From: Peptococcaceae bacterium BRH_c4b
GTDB lineage: Bacteria > Bacillota > Desulfotomaculia > Desulfotomaculales > Desulfocucumaceae
Length of the DNA stretch: 64,000 bases
Reading direction: 5' to 3'
NCBI GenBank assembly: GCA_000961595.1
Contig: LADO01000036.1
Coordinates: 56,777-120,776, forward strand
Below, one piece after another: positions 17,290-26,163 of the stretch. The position numbers and the translations under genes are program-made. Positions within the stretch are counted from its first letter, which is position 1. Every line of letters begins with the position of its first letter. The notes below the pieces were generated by a model. That model saw only the letters and a program-made list of their open reading frames with translations. It was not told the DNA's origin and made no database searches.

Positions 17290-18170
17290 ATGTACGGCTG
17301 GAGAGGCTCTATTCTTAGAATCAATCTATCGACAGAAAAAATTACTGTACAACCGCTTGAAAACAGTTATGCTAAAAATTTTATTGGTGGCCGGGGCTTT
17401 AACTCGATGACATTGTTTAAAGAAATAAGTCCGGGCACTGATCCATTGAGTCCGGATAACATACTGTGCATTGCTCCGGGCACTTTTTCAGGTACAGAGC
17501 TGGGACTGTCAAGCAGGACAGAAATAAGCACTCTTTCACCTCAAAGCGGCATACTGGGTGATGGCCCCGCGGGTGGTTCATTTGCAGCTTATCTCAAACG
17601 GGCCGGTTATGACCCGATTGTGCTAACAGGTAAAGCAAGCAGCCCCAAATATCTTTGGATTAACAACAGTGACATAGAATTGAGAGATGCTTCTCACATC
17701 ACGGGCAAATCAACATGGCAAACCACCGATACACTCATGAAAGAGCATGGTAAAGACATCAGTGTGGCATGTATAGGCCAGGCCGGTGAAAACCTTGTCC
17801 GGTTTGCCTCCACTATTATTGACAAGTATAATTCCGCTGCCCGGGGAAGCGGCGCTGTTTTTGGTTCAAAAAACCTCAAGGCAATAGCAGTACGGGGCTC
17901 AGGTAAAGTGGAGGTTGCTGACGCTGAGGAATTTGGCAGGCTTGCCCGTGAAGAAAGGCATTTTATTAAAAATGATGATTTTATCCGGGAAATATCCTCT
18001 GTTTATGGATCACATATTGGGCATGGTCAGATGGTTTCCGGGTTACCGCTATTTCCAGGAATACTGGCCTCCTGAGACAGTACCCAAAAACCTAACACCT
18101 GAGGCATGGAAAGAATACGAAGTAGGGAAAAGCATGCCACGGCTGCACAATAGGATGCAAAAACCTATTC
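17290..18170 (+). pseudogene. Aldehyde:ferredoxin oxidoreductase remnant
   Basis: The ATG at 17290 follows AAGGTG. The first 250 residues match the N-terminal pterin-binding domain of tungsten AOR-family enzymes: GWRGSILRINLS, FIGGRGFNSM, GTFSGTELGLSSRTEISTLSP, FAAYLKRAGYD, ARGSGAVFGSKNLKAIAVRG. Around 18040 the frame shifts, and the first cluster-ligating cysteines appear in another frame near 18135-18160 (ACHGCTIGC). The rest of the about 600-residue enzyme is deleted, and the sequence joins an unrelated metallohydrolase fragment at about 18170. It is divergent from the lipid-type cluster. It cannot be functional. Confidence 0.85.
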
Positions 18171-18171
18171 C

Positions 18172-18363
18172 ATGGACCCATTCCAAGCGGCATATAGCCT
18201 TATTCTATTAAAACCTGAAAAGGTAGTTCACATTCATTATGGTAGTTTTGAATTATTAGTCAAAGATCCTGCAGAATTTGTTAAACTTAGCAAAGAAAAA
18301 GCCCCGGATGTGAAAGTGATCGTGCTCAGCCCCGGAGAAAAAACAATACTTGGTAAAAAGTAA
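18172..18363 (+). pseudogene. C-terminal fragment of UPF0173-type metal-dependent hydrolase
   Basis: This 63-residue frame reads MDPFQAAYSLILLKP, VVHIHYGSFELL and VIVLSPGEKT, matching the end of the metallo-beta-lactamase-fold UPF0173 family, where the HYG histidine is a metal ligand. The preceding 160 or so residues with the HxHxDH motif are missing. It is fused to the AOR remnant, marking a deletion junction between two formerly separate genes. Confidence 0.65.
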
Positions 18364-18487
18364 GCCCAATTCAGTCAAATTCCCAGAATCAATCATGGCC
18401 GGGGTCATAATCCCGGCCATTGTCTATTATTATATTCCGTCATTTTCTAATCCAGCTATCGGCCCATGCACTGAGCTGGCTCGGGTG

Positions 18488-20746
18488 TCATCGGTACAGG
18501 GTGCTTGGGATGTTTAAGTCATTGTCCGGCTGAACCGGTTGGATACTCTGTTCCGGCTGGATAATCTCCTGGACAGGATTGGGAACCGGTTCCACAGGGA
18601 TTTTTGGCTTCTGTAGTTTTTCCAGCGGATATTTTAGCTTCGAACTCAGATCGATTACAGCTTCGTCGCTTGACGCCAGCACCTTGCCGTCGCTGCCGGT
18701 GAAGGCCGCCGCATAAACATATTGCTTGCCTATATAAAGTTTGGGCTCGCTGAAGGTATAACTCCCATCGGCGGCCGTTACGGATGTGCCTATCTGTACC
18801 CACTGGGGAGGCTTATTGACGCAAATCTCCGGCACAGGCTTGTAAATCTTCACTTCTTTCCCCGCGGCTGGTACGGCTCCGGGCGAAGGTGAAAGGACAG
18901 TCAGTTTTCCCGTGAGGGACAGCCCGTCCGGCTGTATAGACAGGGTGTATGGTAGATCATCCATTACCTCCAGCGGTGGCTTGGCGGGATTGGCGGTGGG
19001 AATATAGACTTTAATGCTCCCCCCATCGGGAACTACAATATTTGTTTGATCAGGCTTATAAGTTTCCGTTTGAAATCTGCCGATGGTGTGATTATTGGGA
19101 TTGTGGTAAAGCCGGGCCAGGGTGATTTCCTCGATTTTGGCCGTCAAGTTGTCTTTCACGCCGTCTGTTACCTCCACGTACCACCGGTGGTAATAACCCG
19201 GCGGCCATTCAGTGATGGGGAGCGGCACATCGATGCAGAGATCTTTACTGTTATCGTAGGGATGCGGCTTGGGCTCGTCGTTGGGCCGGTCCCAGACCAC
19301 CAGCGACGCTTTGCCTTCTATACCAATTTTTACGGTAAGATTATTACGTTCATTTTGATGATTAATTCTGATCCGGGCCGAGTAAGCATGCCCGTTCAAT
19401 GAGCGGTCAGAGGGAAGATTTTCAAAATATCTCACCCAGTCAAAATTATCTGTAAGCTGGTCGTACGGAATGGTAAAGAAGCCGTTTCCGCTGGGGCCCC
19501 AATGATCTCCCCAACTGTTCAGGCACTTGAAGGCACCGGCTCCGTCATCATAGCCCACAATCGTGACGCAGTGCCCCTCCGGTGGGTTCGGCCCGAGGAG
19601 TATTGGTATAGATCCGCCAGCGATTACGGGGCCATAGCGGCAAAGCAGGCTCTTTACGCCATCCACGGTTGGGGTGACGGATTCACTGTAGGTCTTGATC
19701 CTATAGAGGTTTGCTTCTGCGTTGCTGGCCGCCGATGGCTGCGGCATCGCGCTGAAATCCCATTTCACCGGATCGCCGTTTTCGTCGGTTATTAACTTGG
19801 CCTTGTCATAGTCTGTCGGCAGGGTAGATTCCGGGCAAAGCCCGTTATTCTCCAGGAGGGTCTTGGTGACATTGCTGCCCGGCACGCTATTTTGCATCAG
19901 TTGGTCCTGTCGGGAATGAAGATACCAGAAAGAAAGATCGGGGGTGTACGGATGCTCCATTTCCTTCAGGATGTCGATACTGTGCACGATGGACCGGCCA
20001 ATACACCCACCCCAGCCGTCCTGGTTCCCGGTCAGGGTAACATACTGGGAATAATCCACCTTAAGGGGTTTGTCGAGCAGGAATTTACTCGGGTCCAAAG
20101 GCTTGGCCTGTAATTTGTCCCTGTATATATACGCGGCGTCAAATTTCTTTTCCGTAACAGGAAGCAGCAAATAATTGTGAACTGATCCGGACAGATCGGC
20201 ATCCGTCGAGGGAGTCGATTGGGCCGGCTGCCCGGCAGCCTGTTGAGACGAATCAGACGGTATAGGCTGACCGGCACCGGAAGTAATGCTCACTTTCTTG
20301 TTTATTCCATCCCAGTCAACCTGCGCTCCCAGCGCTTCGCTGACGAAGCGCAGCGGTACCAGGGTACGGTCATTCACGATACGGGGCGGCACGTCGAGCG
20401 TTACCTGCATCTCGTTTTTATAGGCAGCATTGCTCCCGATCTGCAGACGGACGGACAAATCCCCTTTTTTAGCAGTAACGCTCTGGTCGGATTCATACCA
20501 TTCTACCGTGGCCCCTAGGGCCTCGAAGATCGCCCGCAGGGGAACTAGCGTGCGGCCCTGTTCAAGTGAAGGGGCCACATCCATCGTTAGAGGAGACCCG
20601 TTGATAAAAACCTGGATCTTCCCCGGCGGCTCGGGCTGCGGATTTATTGCCGTCGCCGGAAGGGTGCTCAGGATAACCAACAGCAAAACAATAGCCAGAA
20701 AAAAAACTGATTTTTTTCCTATATGCTGGTTTTTCAATTTCTTCAC
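18488..20746 (-). CDS. Secreted papain-like (C1A) peptidase with stalk domains
   Basis: A signal peptide (KKSVFFLAIVLLLVILSTLPATA) precedes a pair of copper-amine-oxidase-N/stalk repeats at about 44-155 (GRTLVPLRAIFEALGA and DRTLVPLRFVSEALGA). A Ser/Gln/Pro linker leads to a papain-fold domain at about 225-440 with catalytic Cys248 (GWGGCIGRS), His392 (EGHCVTIVGYDD) and Asn410 (LNSWGDHWG). The last 300 residues look beta-rich, perhaps carrying Ig-like carbohydrate or adhesion modules, and end in a Pro/Gln-rich tail. It is probably cell-surface attached and degrades extracellular protein or peptide. A LuxR-type gene is divergent from it 170 bases away and may control it; this is inference. Confidence 0.83.
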   Translation of the reverse strand: MKKLKNQHIGKKSVFFLAIVLLLVILSTLPATAINPQPEPPGKIQVFINGSPLTMDVAPSLEQGRTLVPLRAIFEALGATVEWYESDQSVTAKKGDLSVRLQIGSNAAYKNEMQVTLDVPPRIVNDRTLVPLRFVSEALGAQVDWDGINKKVSITSGAGQPIPSDSSQQAAGQPAQSTPSTDADLSGSVHNYLLLPVTEKKFDAAYIYRDKLQAKPLDPSKFLLDKPLKVDYSQYVTLTGNQDGWGGCIGRSIVHSIDILKEMEHPYTPDLSFWYLHSRQDQLMQNSVPGSNVTKTLLENNGLCPESTLPTDYDKAKLITDENGDPVKWDFSAMPQPSAASNAEANLYRIKTYSESVTPTVDGVKSLLCRYGPVIAGGSIPILLGPNPPEGHCVTIVGYDDGAGAFKCLNSWGDHWGPSGNGFFTIPYDQLTDNFDWVRYFENLPSDRSLNGHAYSARIRINHQNERNNLTVKIGIEGKASLVVWDRPNDEPKPHPYDNSKDLCIDVPLPITEWPPGYYHRWYVEVTDGVKDNLTAKIEEITLARLYHNPNNHTIGRFQTETYKPDQTNIVVPDGGSIKVYIPTANPAKPPLEVMDDLPYTLSIQPDGLSLTGKLTVLSPSPGAVPAAGKEVKIYKPVPEICVNKPPQWVQIGTSVTAADGSYTFSEPKLYIGKQYVYAAAFTGSDGKVLASSDEAVIDLSSKLKYPLEKLQKPKIPVEPVPNPVQEIIQPEQSIQPVQPDNDLNIPSTLYR

Positions 20747-20917
20747 CTTCCCTTTCTTGTGGTTTCAAATATTTGTCATGCTTTTCATTCTACAAGAAAC
20801 CGTAGCTGTCTCATATACCCAAAAGTATTAGAAAAATGGTTTTTATACTTTTAATTCCACTGTTGTGTTATCATTTGATTAACCGGAAAAGAATATCATT
20901 CACCCGGGGGTGATGTC

Positions 20918-21700
20918 ATGCAGGAGAGGAAAATACTGGACCTTGTCGCAGCCATTGGTGCTATACCGGATATTGACGAAGTGCGCCGGGTAACCCTTGA
21001 GATGCTTCGTAAACTGATCTGGTTCGATCATGGAAACTTTTTTTTAAACGACCCGATGACAGGACTTGTTCAAGGGAATCCGGTTTTATTGGATACCCCG
21101 CGTGAATCGCTCGAGCCCTACCAGCGGTATTACTTTCATATTGACGAAGTCCACCAATCCTACAGCGCAAGCGGTAGATTAGTTGCACGCAGTACGGATC
21201 TGCTCGCGTATGAAATATGGACAAAACAAAGTGAATATTATAACGACTTCCTCCGGACCTATAGCACCCATTACCTGTTGGGATTTGACTTAAAGGAAGG
21301 ACAAGCGGTCTTTGGCGGGCTGTGCCTTCACCGCCACAAAAGCACCGGCGACTTCAGCCCGGAAGATGTCTACCTGCTGCAACTCGTCTACCCGCACCTG
21401 CTGAACCGGCTGCAGTGGCACCACGCCCTGGAAGCCTCTCGCCGCAAGCTGTGGATGCCTCAGACACAACAGGCACATATCGCTTCGGCATCTCCTTTTG
21501 TCCCCCTCACCACCCGCGAACGTGACATAGTAAAACTGGTTATATCCGGGGCGGCAAACCTGGAAATCGCCGCCAGGCTGGACATCTCGGTGAATACGGT
21601 CAAGATGCACCTGCAAAATGTATTCAACAAACTCGGAATCAAGAGGCGCAGCCAGTTATTAGCGCTTTGCCTGACAGCGGGGACAGCTTTCGAAAGATAA
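20918..21700 (+). CDS. LuxR-family transcriptional regulator
   Basis: The 260-residue protein has a C-terminal LuxR/GerE helix-turn-helix (LTTRERDIVKLVISGAANLE, then SVNTVKMHLQNVFNKLGIKRR) and an N-terminal region of about 180 residues that may be a GAF-like sensor. No receiver aspartate pattern is evident, so it is not a typical response regulator. A GGGGGTGATG stretch precedes the ATG. It is transcribed away from the secreted peptidase gene. Confidence 0.82.
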   Translation: MQERKILDLVAAIGAIPDIDEVRRVTLEMLRKLIWFDHGNFFLNDPMTGLVQGNPVLLDTPRESLEPYQRYYFHIDEVHQSYSASGRLVARSTDLLAYEIWTKQSEYYNDFLRTYSTHYLLGFDLKEGQAVFGGLCLHRHKSTGDFSPEDVYLLQLVYPHLLNRLQWHHALEASRRKLWMPQTQQAHIASASPFVPLTTRERDIVKLVISGAANLEIAARLDISVNTVKMHLQNVFNKLGIKRRSQLLALCLTAGTAFER

Positions 21701-21808
21701 GAAATCATTAAGTAAAGAATGTGCAATGGTATACTTCGACCAGATCGGACATGTCGTCGGCAACAACGTTGACAAAGTAGAACAACTCGGGACCTTTGAT
21801 ATAAGTTC

Positions 21809-21873
21809 GAGCTTTACAGCCTGTTATCCCCGACCTTCGAGGACGGGGATAACAGGCTGTAAGCGAGATAAAG
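21809..21873. repeat. Palindromic repeat family 1, short copy
   Basis: The arms ttacagcctgttatccccg and its complement at 21844-21862 form a long perfect hairpin, followed by agcgagataaag. The same arms and flank occur in the copies at 24095-24289 and 43454-43638. The interval 21701-21987 around it has no gene I can support. Confidence 0.8.
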
Positions 21874-21987
21874 ACCGGCTTGCCGACACTGGAAAGAGCG
21901 GCGATGGCGTAGAATCGATAGTCGATAAGCTCCCTCAACAGTCACAATGGCGGGTTCTTACCTTGCCTCAGAAAATGTAATTAGCCG

Positions 21988-22542
21988 CTATAAACGGCTG
22001 ACGACCTTCTCCGCCAGGCCCTTGGCCAGTTCCAGGTTTTCCGGCTTGCTGGAGTTGCCCACACTGATGTTTAGGTAGACATTCCCCTTCAATATGTGAA
22101 GACCATTGGTGCCCCAAAAGGCTTCGTCCCCGATACCTGATACAGGCTTGGCATCCGTAAGGTTCTTTTTTGTTTCCGTATATAGCTGTTCCACGTTGTA
22201 TCCCTGATCACGAAGGTTCTTCCCCATGCCCTCGTTTTGAACCAGCCCGATCTGGATAAACCTTCCCGTATTTTCTGACACAGGCGAATAAAGGCACAGC
22301 TTTTGCCCCAGCGGATTCTTGGTATCCGTGAATTCAGGCTCCTTTACCTGCTCGCCCAGGGCGGCTTCCGCCTCGGCCTTGGTCAGCAGCGTGCATGGGT
22401 CAATCAGCCCCTTGGCCGTCTCTGTCTCTTTCGCTCCCCCGGCATCCCCCTGCGGCGCGACGGCCTTGCCGGAATCGCCGCAGCCTGCAACAAACAGAAG
22501 CACACAAAACATCAAAAGGGCCAGACATGGTTTTGTACGCAT
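21988..22542 (-). CDS. Lipoprotein with DUF3558-like domain
   Basis: From the ATG at 22542 the protein is 184 residues. It has a short signal ending in the lipobox VAGC, an Ala/Gly/Glu-rich linker, and a globular part containing LIDPCTLLTKAEAEAALGEQV, KLCLYSP and VSGIGDEAFWGTNGLHILKG. That pattern resembles the DUF3558/DUF4245-type cell-surface lipoproteins, whose two cysteines (in DPC and KLC) probably form a disulfide. Function is unknown. It stands alone on this strand. Confidence 0.7.
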   Translation of the reverse strand: MRTKPCLALLMFCVLLFVAGCGDSGKAVAPQGDAGGAKETETAKGLIDPCTLLTKAEAEAALGEQVKEPEFTDTKNPLGQKLCLYSPVSENTGRFIQIGLVQNEGMGKNLRDQGYNVEQLYTETKKNLTDAKPVSGIGDEAFWGTNGLHILKGNVYLNISVGNSSKPENLELAKGLAEKVVSRL

Positions 22543-23028
22543 ATTACCCTCCACTTATTCCTGAGATTTGTTTATAATGATAACTTTTGAAGCGTTGCCG
22601 ACCCACTTTACTACCGATCCTACACATGAAATATAACAATAAAAGAGGAAAACCAGTACACCCGAAAGTATTACTTTGCTAAATCTAATTTGTCTCCGTG
22701 AGCGTGAACCACACATCCCTCACATAAACCGTCCGCTGACTCACTCTTGGAAAAATACCGACTAAGTCGAGAGTCCTTGACTTAGTCCCTTAGGAAGTCA
22801 GAGGCATTTATTATTATTTACCACTATATGTCACTATATCTAAAATATGCATAGAATGGAATGCAAGCACTGTTATTGGATGACGTGTCTTTAGGTTCGG
22901 ACTAAGTCGGCCGGCATATTCCAGGAGGCTGCGGGAATAACCTGCAGCCTCTTTTTTTTGCAGGGCCAACGCATCCCAAATCCGCCGAAAGCAAATAAGA
23001 ATGGTATATGACAACAGAATTACCGCGA
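22543..23028. other. Gene-poor interval with inverted repeats
   Basis: No convincing gene is present. The stretch holds the word gactaagtc at 22760-22768, its complement gacttagtc at 22779-22787 and a third copy at 22900-22908, plus a terminator-type hairpin at 22925-22951. Confidence 0.55.
22925..22951 (+). terminator. Hairpin with T-run
   Basis: An 11-bp stem (gaggctgcggg / cctgcagcctc, one mismatch) with loop aataa is followed by eight T. It points rightward although no rightward gene lies in the preceding 1.2 kb, so it may be left over from a lost gene. Confidence 0.6.
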
Positions 23029-24000
23029 TCATAATTGCTCTTTAGCCAGATCATCCAGTGTTTTAAACGCATATCCCTGCGCCTTAATGTCTTTTAGTAT
23101 CCTGTCCAGTGCCATGGAGTTGTCCCTGGACACTGCATGCAGCAGTATTAATGCGCCATTGTGGAGGTTATCCATTACCCCCCGGTAAGCCTGTTCAGGT
23201 CCGCCTGACATGGGTACCCAGTCCACCATGGCCATGCTCCAGAAGATGTTGTGATAGCCCAATTCCCTGGTCACCGCCAGGGTACGTTCGCTGTACTCGC
23301 CTTTGGGCGGGCGCAGGTACTTCATATTCTTCTTGCCGGTGATATCTTCATACATCTTCTCCACAACCTGCAATTCTTTTTTTATCTGACCGTTGGAAAC
23401 ATCCGGCAGGCTGGGATGGGTATTTGTATGATTGCCAACAATGTGTCCCTCGTCCACCATGCGCTTGACCAGTTCCGGCTGGTTTTTTAGGTAATGGCCG
23501 GTGACAAAGAAGGCGGCTTTGACACCATTGGACTTAAGAGTATCTAAAATTATTGAGGTATAACCGTTTTCGTAGCCCTCGTCAAAAGTAAGGTAAACTA
23601 CCTTACCCTTGGGGCTGCCGATCCAGTATGCGCCATATTTATTCAAGGTACTGCTAATTGAGGATGGCATTTCTGGCTGGTAGTGCTCCTTGTTTCGCTT
23701 TAATCCCCAGCCGCGCTTGTTATTTGATAACGCTGCCATTGGAGTATCCGAAGTCTTATCCCCCGTCTTAACCTCAGCCCCGCTTACGTTGTTGACAGTT
23801 GCAGCGGCAGTTCCCGGAGTCCCGTATGAGTTTTCGCTCACGCAAAGGGTTTCACTTGCATGGATTTTTTCTCGTTCATTCGACCCCGGCATTCCCCGCC
23901 CGTCCATGTTAAGGTAATTCCTCAACATATAACCGGAAAATCCCAATAACAATATAATCAATAAAGTTATATACACCCTTCCATTACTTAACCTATTCAC
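23029..24000 (-). CDS. pdaA: PdaA-like polysaccharide deacetylase (CE4)
   Basis: The 323-residue protein has an N-terminal membrane anchor, a linker of about 100 residues and a NodB/CE4 domain. Its motifs are TFDEGYENG (motif 1, with Glu after the catalytic Asp), HTNTHPSLPD (motif 2, zinc histidines), RPPKGEYS (motif 3) and a final ILLHAVSRDN. These details match PdaA, the N-acetylmuramic acid deacetylase that starts muramic-delta-lactam formation in spore cortex, rather than chitin deacetylases. A role in sporulation fits GerW elsewhere in the window. The symbol is a family-level call. Confidence 0.78.
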   Translation of the reverse strand: MNRLSNGRVYITLLIILLLGFSGYMLRNYLNMDGRGMPGSNEREKIHASETLCVSENSYGTPGTAAATVNNVSGAEVKTGDKTSDTPMAALSNNKRGWGLKRNKEHYQPEMPSSISSTLNKYGAYWIGSPKGKVVYLTFDEGYENGYTSIILDTLKSNGVKAAFFVTGHYLKNQPELVKRMVDEGHIVGNHTNTHPSLPDVSNGQIKKELQVVEKMYEDITGKKNMKYLRPPKGEYSERTLAVTRELGYHNIFWSMAMVDWVPMSGGPEQAYRGVMDNLHNGALILLHAVSRDNSMALDRILKDIKAQGYAFKTLDDLAKEQL

Positions 24001-24094
24001 AATATCCTCCCCGGTAAAACTATTACCAAATATGATTGACCAAAAATTGCTAAAATATTACACAAGCCATGATCAATTCCCGCATATTGACCGG

Positions 24095-24289
24095 CTTTAT
24101 CTCGCTAACAGCCTGTAAGACCCCGTCCTCGAAGGTCGGGGTCTTACAGGCTGTTAGCTCGTTTAATTGGGGACATTCCTCCAACCCCAAAGTCAGGCTC
24201 CAAATGGAGGTGTGTCCCCATACCTTTATGTTCGCTCTAAGAGTTCGGTAGGGAAATAGCCCCTTCCGAACCCAGGACTCACTTATATA
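24095..24289. repeat. Palindromic repeat family 1, full copy
   Basis: It starts ctttatctcgctaacagcc, forms a long hairpin (24107-24156), then has about 75 variable bases. It ends with a second hairpin around gttcggtaggg / ccccttccgaac and the flank ctcacttatat. Both ends are shared, in inverted orientation, with the copy at 43454-43638; the middle is not. It fills the gene-free interval 24001-24314. Confidence 0.82.
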
Positions 24290-24314
24290 TAAGCCCTATG
24301 TCTCTTGGAGCCAA

Positions 24315-26153
24315 TTAGAGAACCTCAGCCGGCTCCCCGAAAGGCGCCCCGTCTTTAAAACTCCCGGGCTGCTGTCCCTGGGTGGGTCCACCCGCCGGAA
24401 TTACCGGTGGTCCTCCCTCCGGCCCGCCGGGCGGTACTCCGGAAGGTTTACCAGGTGGCCCTCCCCCACCAATCGGCCCACCAGATCCCGGCGTACCTCC
24501 TGGACCTGGTGGCTTGCCTGCTCCAGGAGGTACGCCCATACCGGGAGGCGCCAGGTGGGCAAACAATTTTAATTGTTTCAGCCTTTCATTCTCCACCGTC
24601 TTTTTACTCAGAAATAGGCTCAGTGGAACGGCCAGCGCCACAATTATTGCGACCACTATATAGGCATCCGCGATGCCGGATATAAAGGCTTCCCTTTTAA
24701 CGATGGAAGATAGTATTCCCGGCGCGCCCATGGCCGCAGACTGTGGCCCCATGCCATACTGTATCAGGTAAGCTTGGATATTATTGATGACGTCCACAGT
24801 AGCGGGTGATGACCAGTTGGCTGTTTCGGACAGCATAGCGGCGTGATAATCCTGCCTGTGCAGCATTACATAGGTTAAATAAGCTATACCAAATGAAGAT
24901 GCGATCTGCCTGACCAGATTGTTTAACGCAGCGGCTCCGGCCACCATAAAGGGCGGCACGGTATTCATACCGGCAGTGGACAGCGGCATAAAAGCCAGGC
25001 CAAGGCCGAAAGCCCGCTTAACCAGCAGCCACTGCAGTTCATAATAACTGGTGTTGTATGTAACGGCATGCAACTGGAAGGTTATTATAACCGTGATGCC
25101 CAGTCCAATCACGCAGAGGGGCAAAGCGCCTATTTTATCAAAAAGCCTGCCGCTCAAGGGCATCATTAAACCCATGATTAACGCCGAGGGCATTATCAGA
25201 AGACCGGTTTGCATAGGTGTGTAATTTAAAATATTCTGAGCGTAAAGCGGGATCATATAAATCACAGAAAACAAGCACACGGTAACGCAAGAAATGGCTA
25301 CCAGGGTTATACTAAAGGTACGGTTACTGAATAAACTCATATTTATGAGAGGGTGTGGCGTTATACGCTCCCAGATGATAAACATAACAAAGCAAAAGAC
25401 TGCTATTATAAAAAGGTCAACGATGTACAGTGAAGTCCAGCCCTTATCCTGTCCCTTGCTGAGCGCCAGCAGAATGCAAAAGCAGGCCGTCCCGCTCAGT
25501 ACAATACCCGGTATATCCGGCTTTAAATCCTTACGCCGGGGAGTTTCGCCAAGCAGTAGATAGGCCAGAAATATGGTGGCCACACCCAGGGGAATATTTA
25601 TTGTGAAAATCCATTCCCATCCGAAATTATCAACCAGATAACCGCCAAGGGTCGGCCCCACAGTAGGGGCTACCATGGCGGAAATGCCCCATACGCCCAT
25701 GGCCATGCCCATCTTTTCCCTGGGTACGATGGTAAAAATCATGGTCATGGTCACAGGCATGATCATGCCTCCGCCTATGGCCTGCAGCACTCTGGCCGCC
25801 ACCAGGGAATTGTTGTTCCAGGCCAGGGCGCATACTGCCGAGCCTATGGTGAAAACCCCCAGGGAAAAAATATACATCTGCTTGCTGCCGAAACGGATGC
25901 TTAAATAACCGGTCAGCGGTACCACAACACCGGAGACAAGCAGGTAAGCCGTCATTACCCACTGAATGGAGTCGGGCGCTACGCCGAATATGGCCATCAG
26001 TTTCGGCAGGGCCACATTTACTATGCTGCCGTCTAATATGGCCATGAAGGAGCCGATAATCAGCGTCATCATCGCCAGCCAGGGAATGCTGCCGGGCGGG
26101 CCGTTGTGATCACAGGCGGGCCCGGTCATAGCCTTGCCCTTTATTTCCGACAC
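24315..26153 (-). CDS. DHA2 (EmrB/QacA-type) MFS multidrug exporter with Gly/Pro-rich tail
   Basis: The first 520 residues are a 14-helix DHA2 transporter, with GSFMAILDGSIVNVALP in helix 1 and the loop GYLSIRFGSKQMY between helices 2 and 3. The last 80 residues are a low-complexity tail dominated by Gly and Pro (repeats such as GGPPG, GKPPGPGG), which ordinary EmrB proteins lack. It ends the operon MarR - adaptor - EmrA-like - pump, so it probably expels toxic organics by proton antiport. The tail may be an interaction or surface-exposed extension; nothing in it is catalytic. Confidence 0.86.
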   Translation of the reverse strand: MSEIKGKAMTGPACDHNGPPGSIPWLAMMTLIIGSFMAILDGSIVNVALPKLMAIFGVAPDSIQWVMTAYLLVSGVVVPLTGYLSIRFGSKQMYIFSLGVFTIGSAVCALAWNNNSLVAARVLQAIGGGMIMPVTMTMIFTIVPREKMGMAMGVWGISAMVAPTVGPTLGGYLVDNFGWEWIFTINIPLGVATIFLAYLLLGETPRRKDLKPDIPGIVLSGTACFCILLALSKGQDKGWTSLYIVDLFIIAVFCFVMFIIWERITPHPLINMSLFSNRTFSITLVAISCVTVCLFSVIYMIPLYAQNILNYTPMQTGLLIMPSALIMGLMMPLSGRLFDKIGALPLCVIGLGITVIITFQLHAVTYNTSYYELQWLLVKRAFGLGLAFMPLSTAGMNTVPPFMVAGAAALNNLVRQIASSFGIAYLTYVMLHRQDYHAAMLSETANWSSPATVDVINNIQAYLIQYGMGPQSAAMGAPGILSSIVKREAFISGIADAYIVVAIIVALAVPLSLFLSKKTVENERLKQLKLFAHLAPPGMGVPPGAGKPPGPGGTPGSGGPIGGGGPPGKPSGVPPGGPEGGPPVIPAGGPTQGQQPGSFKDGAPFGEPAEVL

Positions 26154-26163
26154 CGGCTCTCAC

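Noticed and set aside
21708..21938. 76-codon minus-strand frame across the family 1 repeat
   Set aside because: A third of it is the palindrome itself; the rest resembles no family I can name.
22814..23032. 72-codon frame overlapping the end of the PdaA-like gene
   Set aside because: Its middle is translated from the terminator hairpin, and there is no recognisable domain.
24382..24685. Plus-strand Pro/Gly-rich frames opposite the exporter tail
   Set aside because: They are complements of the low-complexity tail of the exporter gene.
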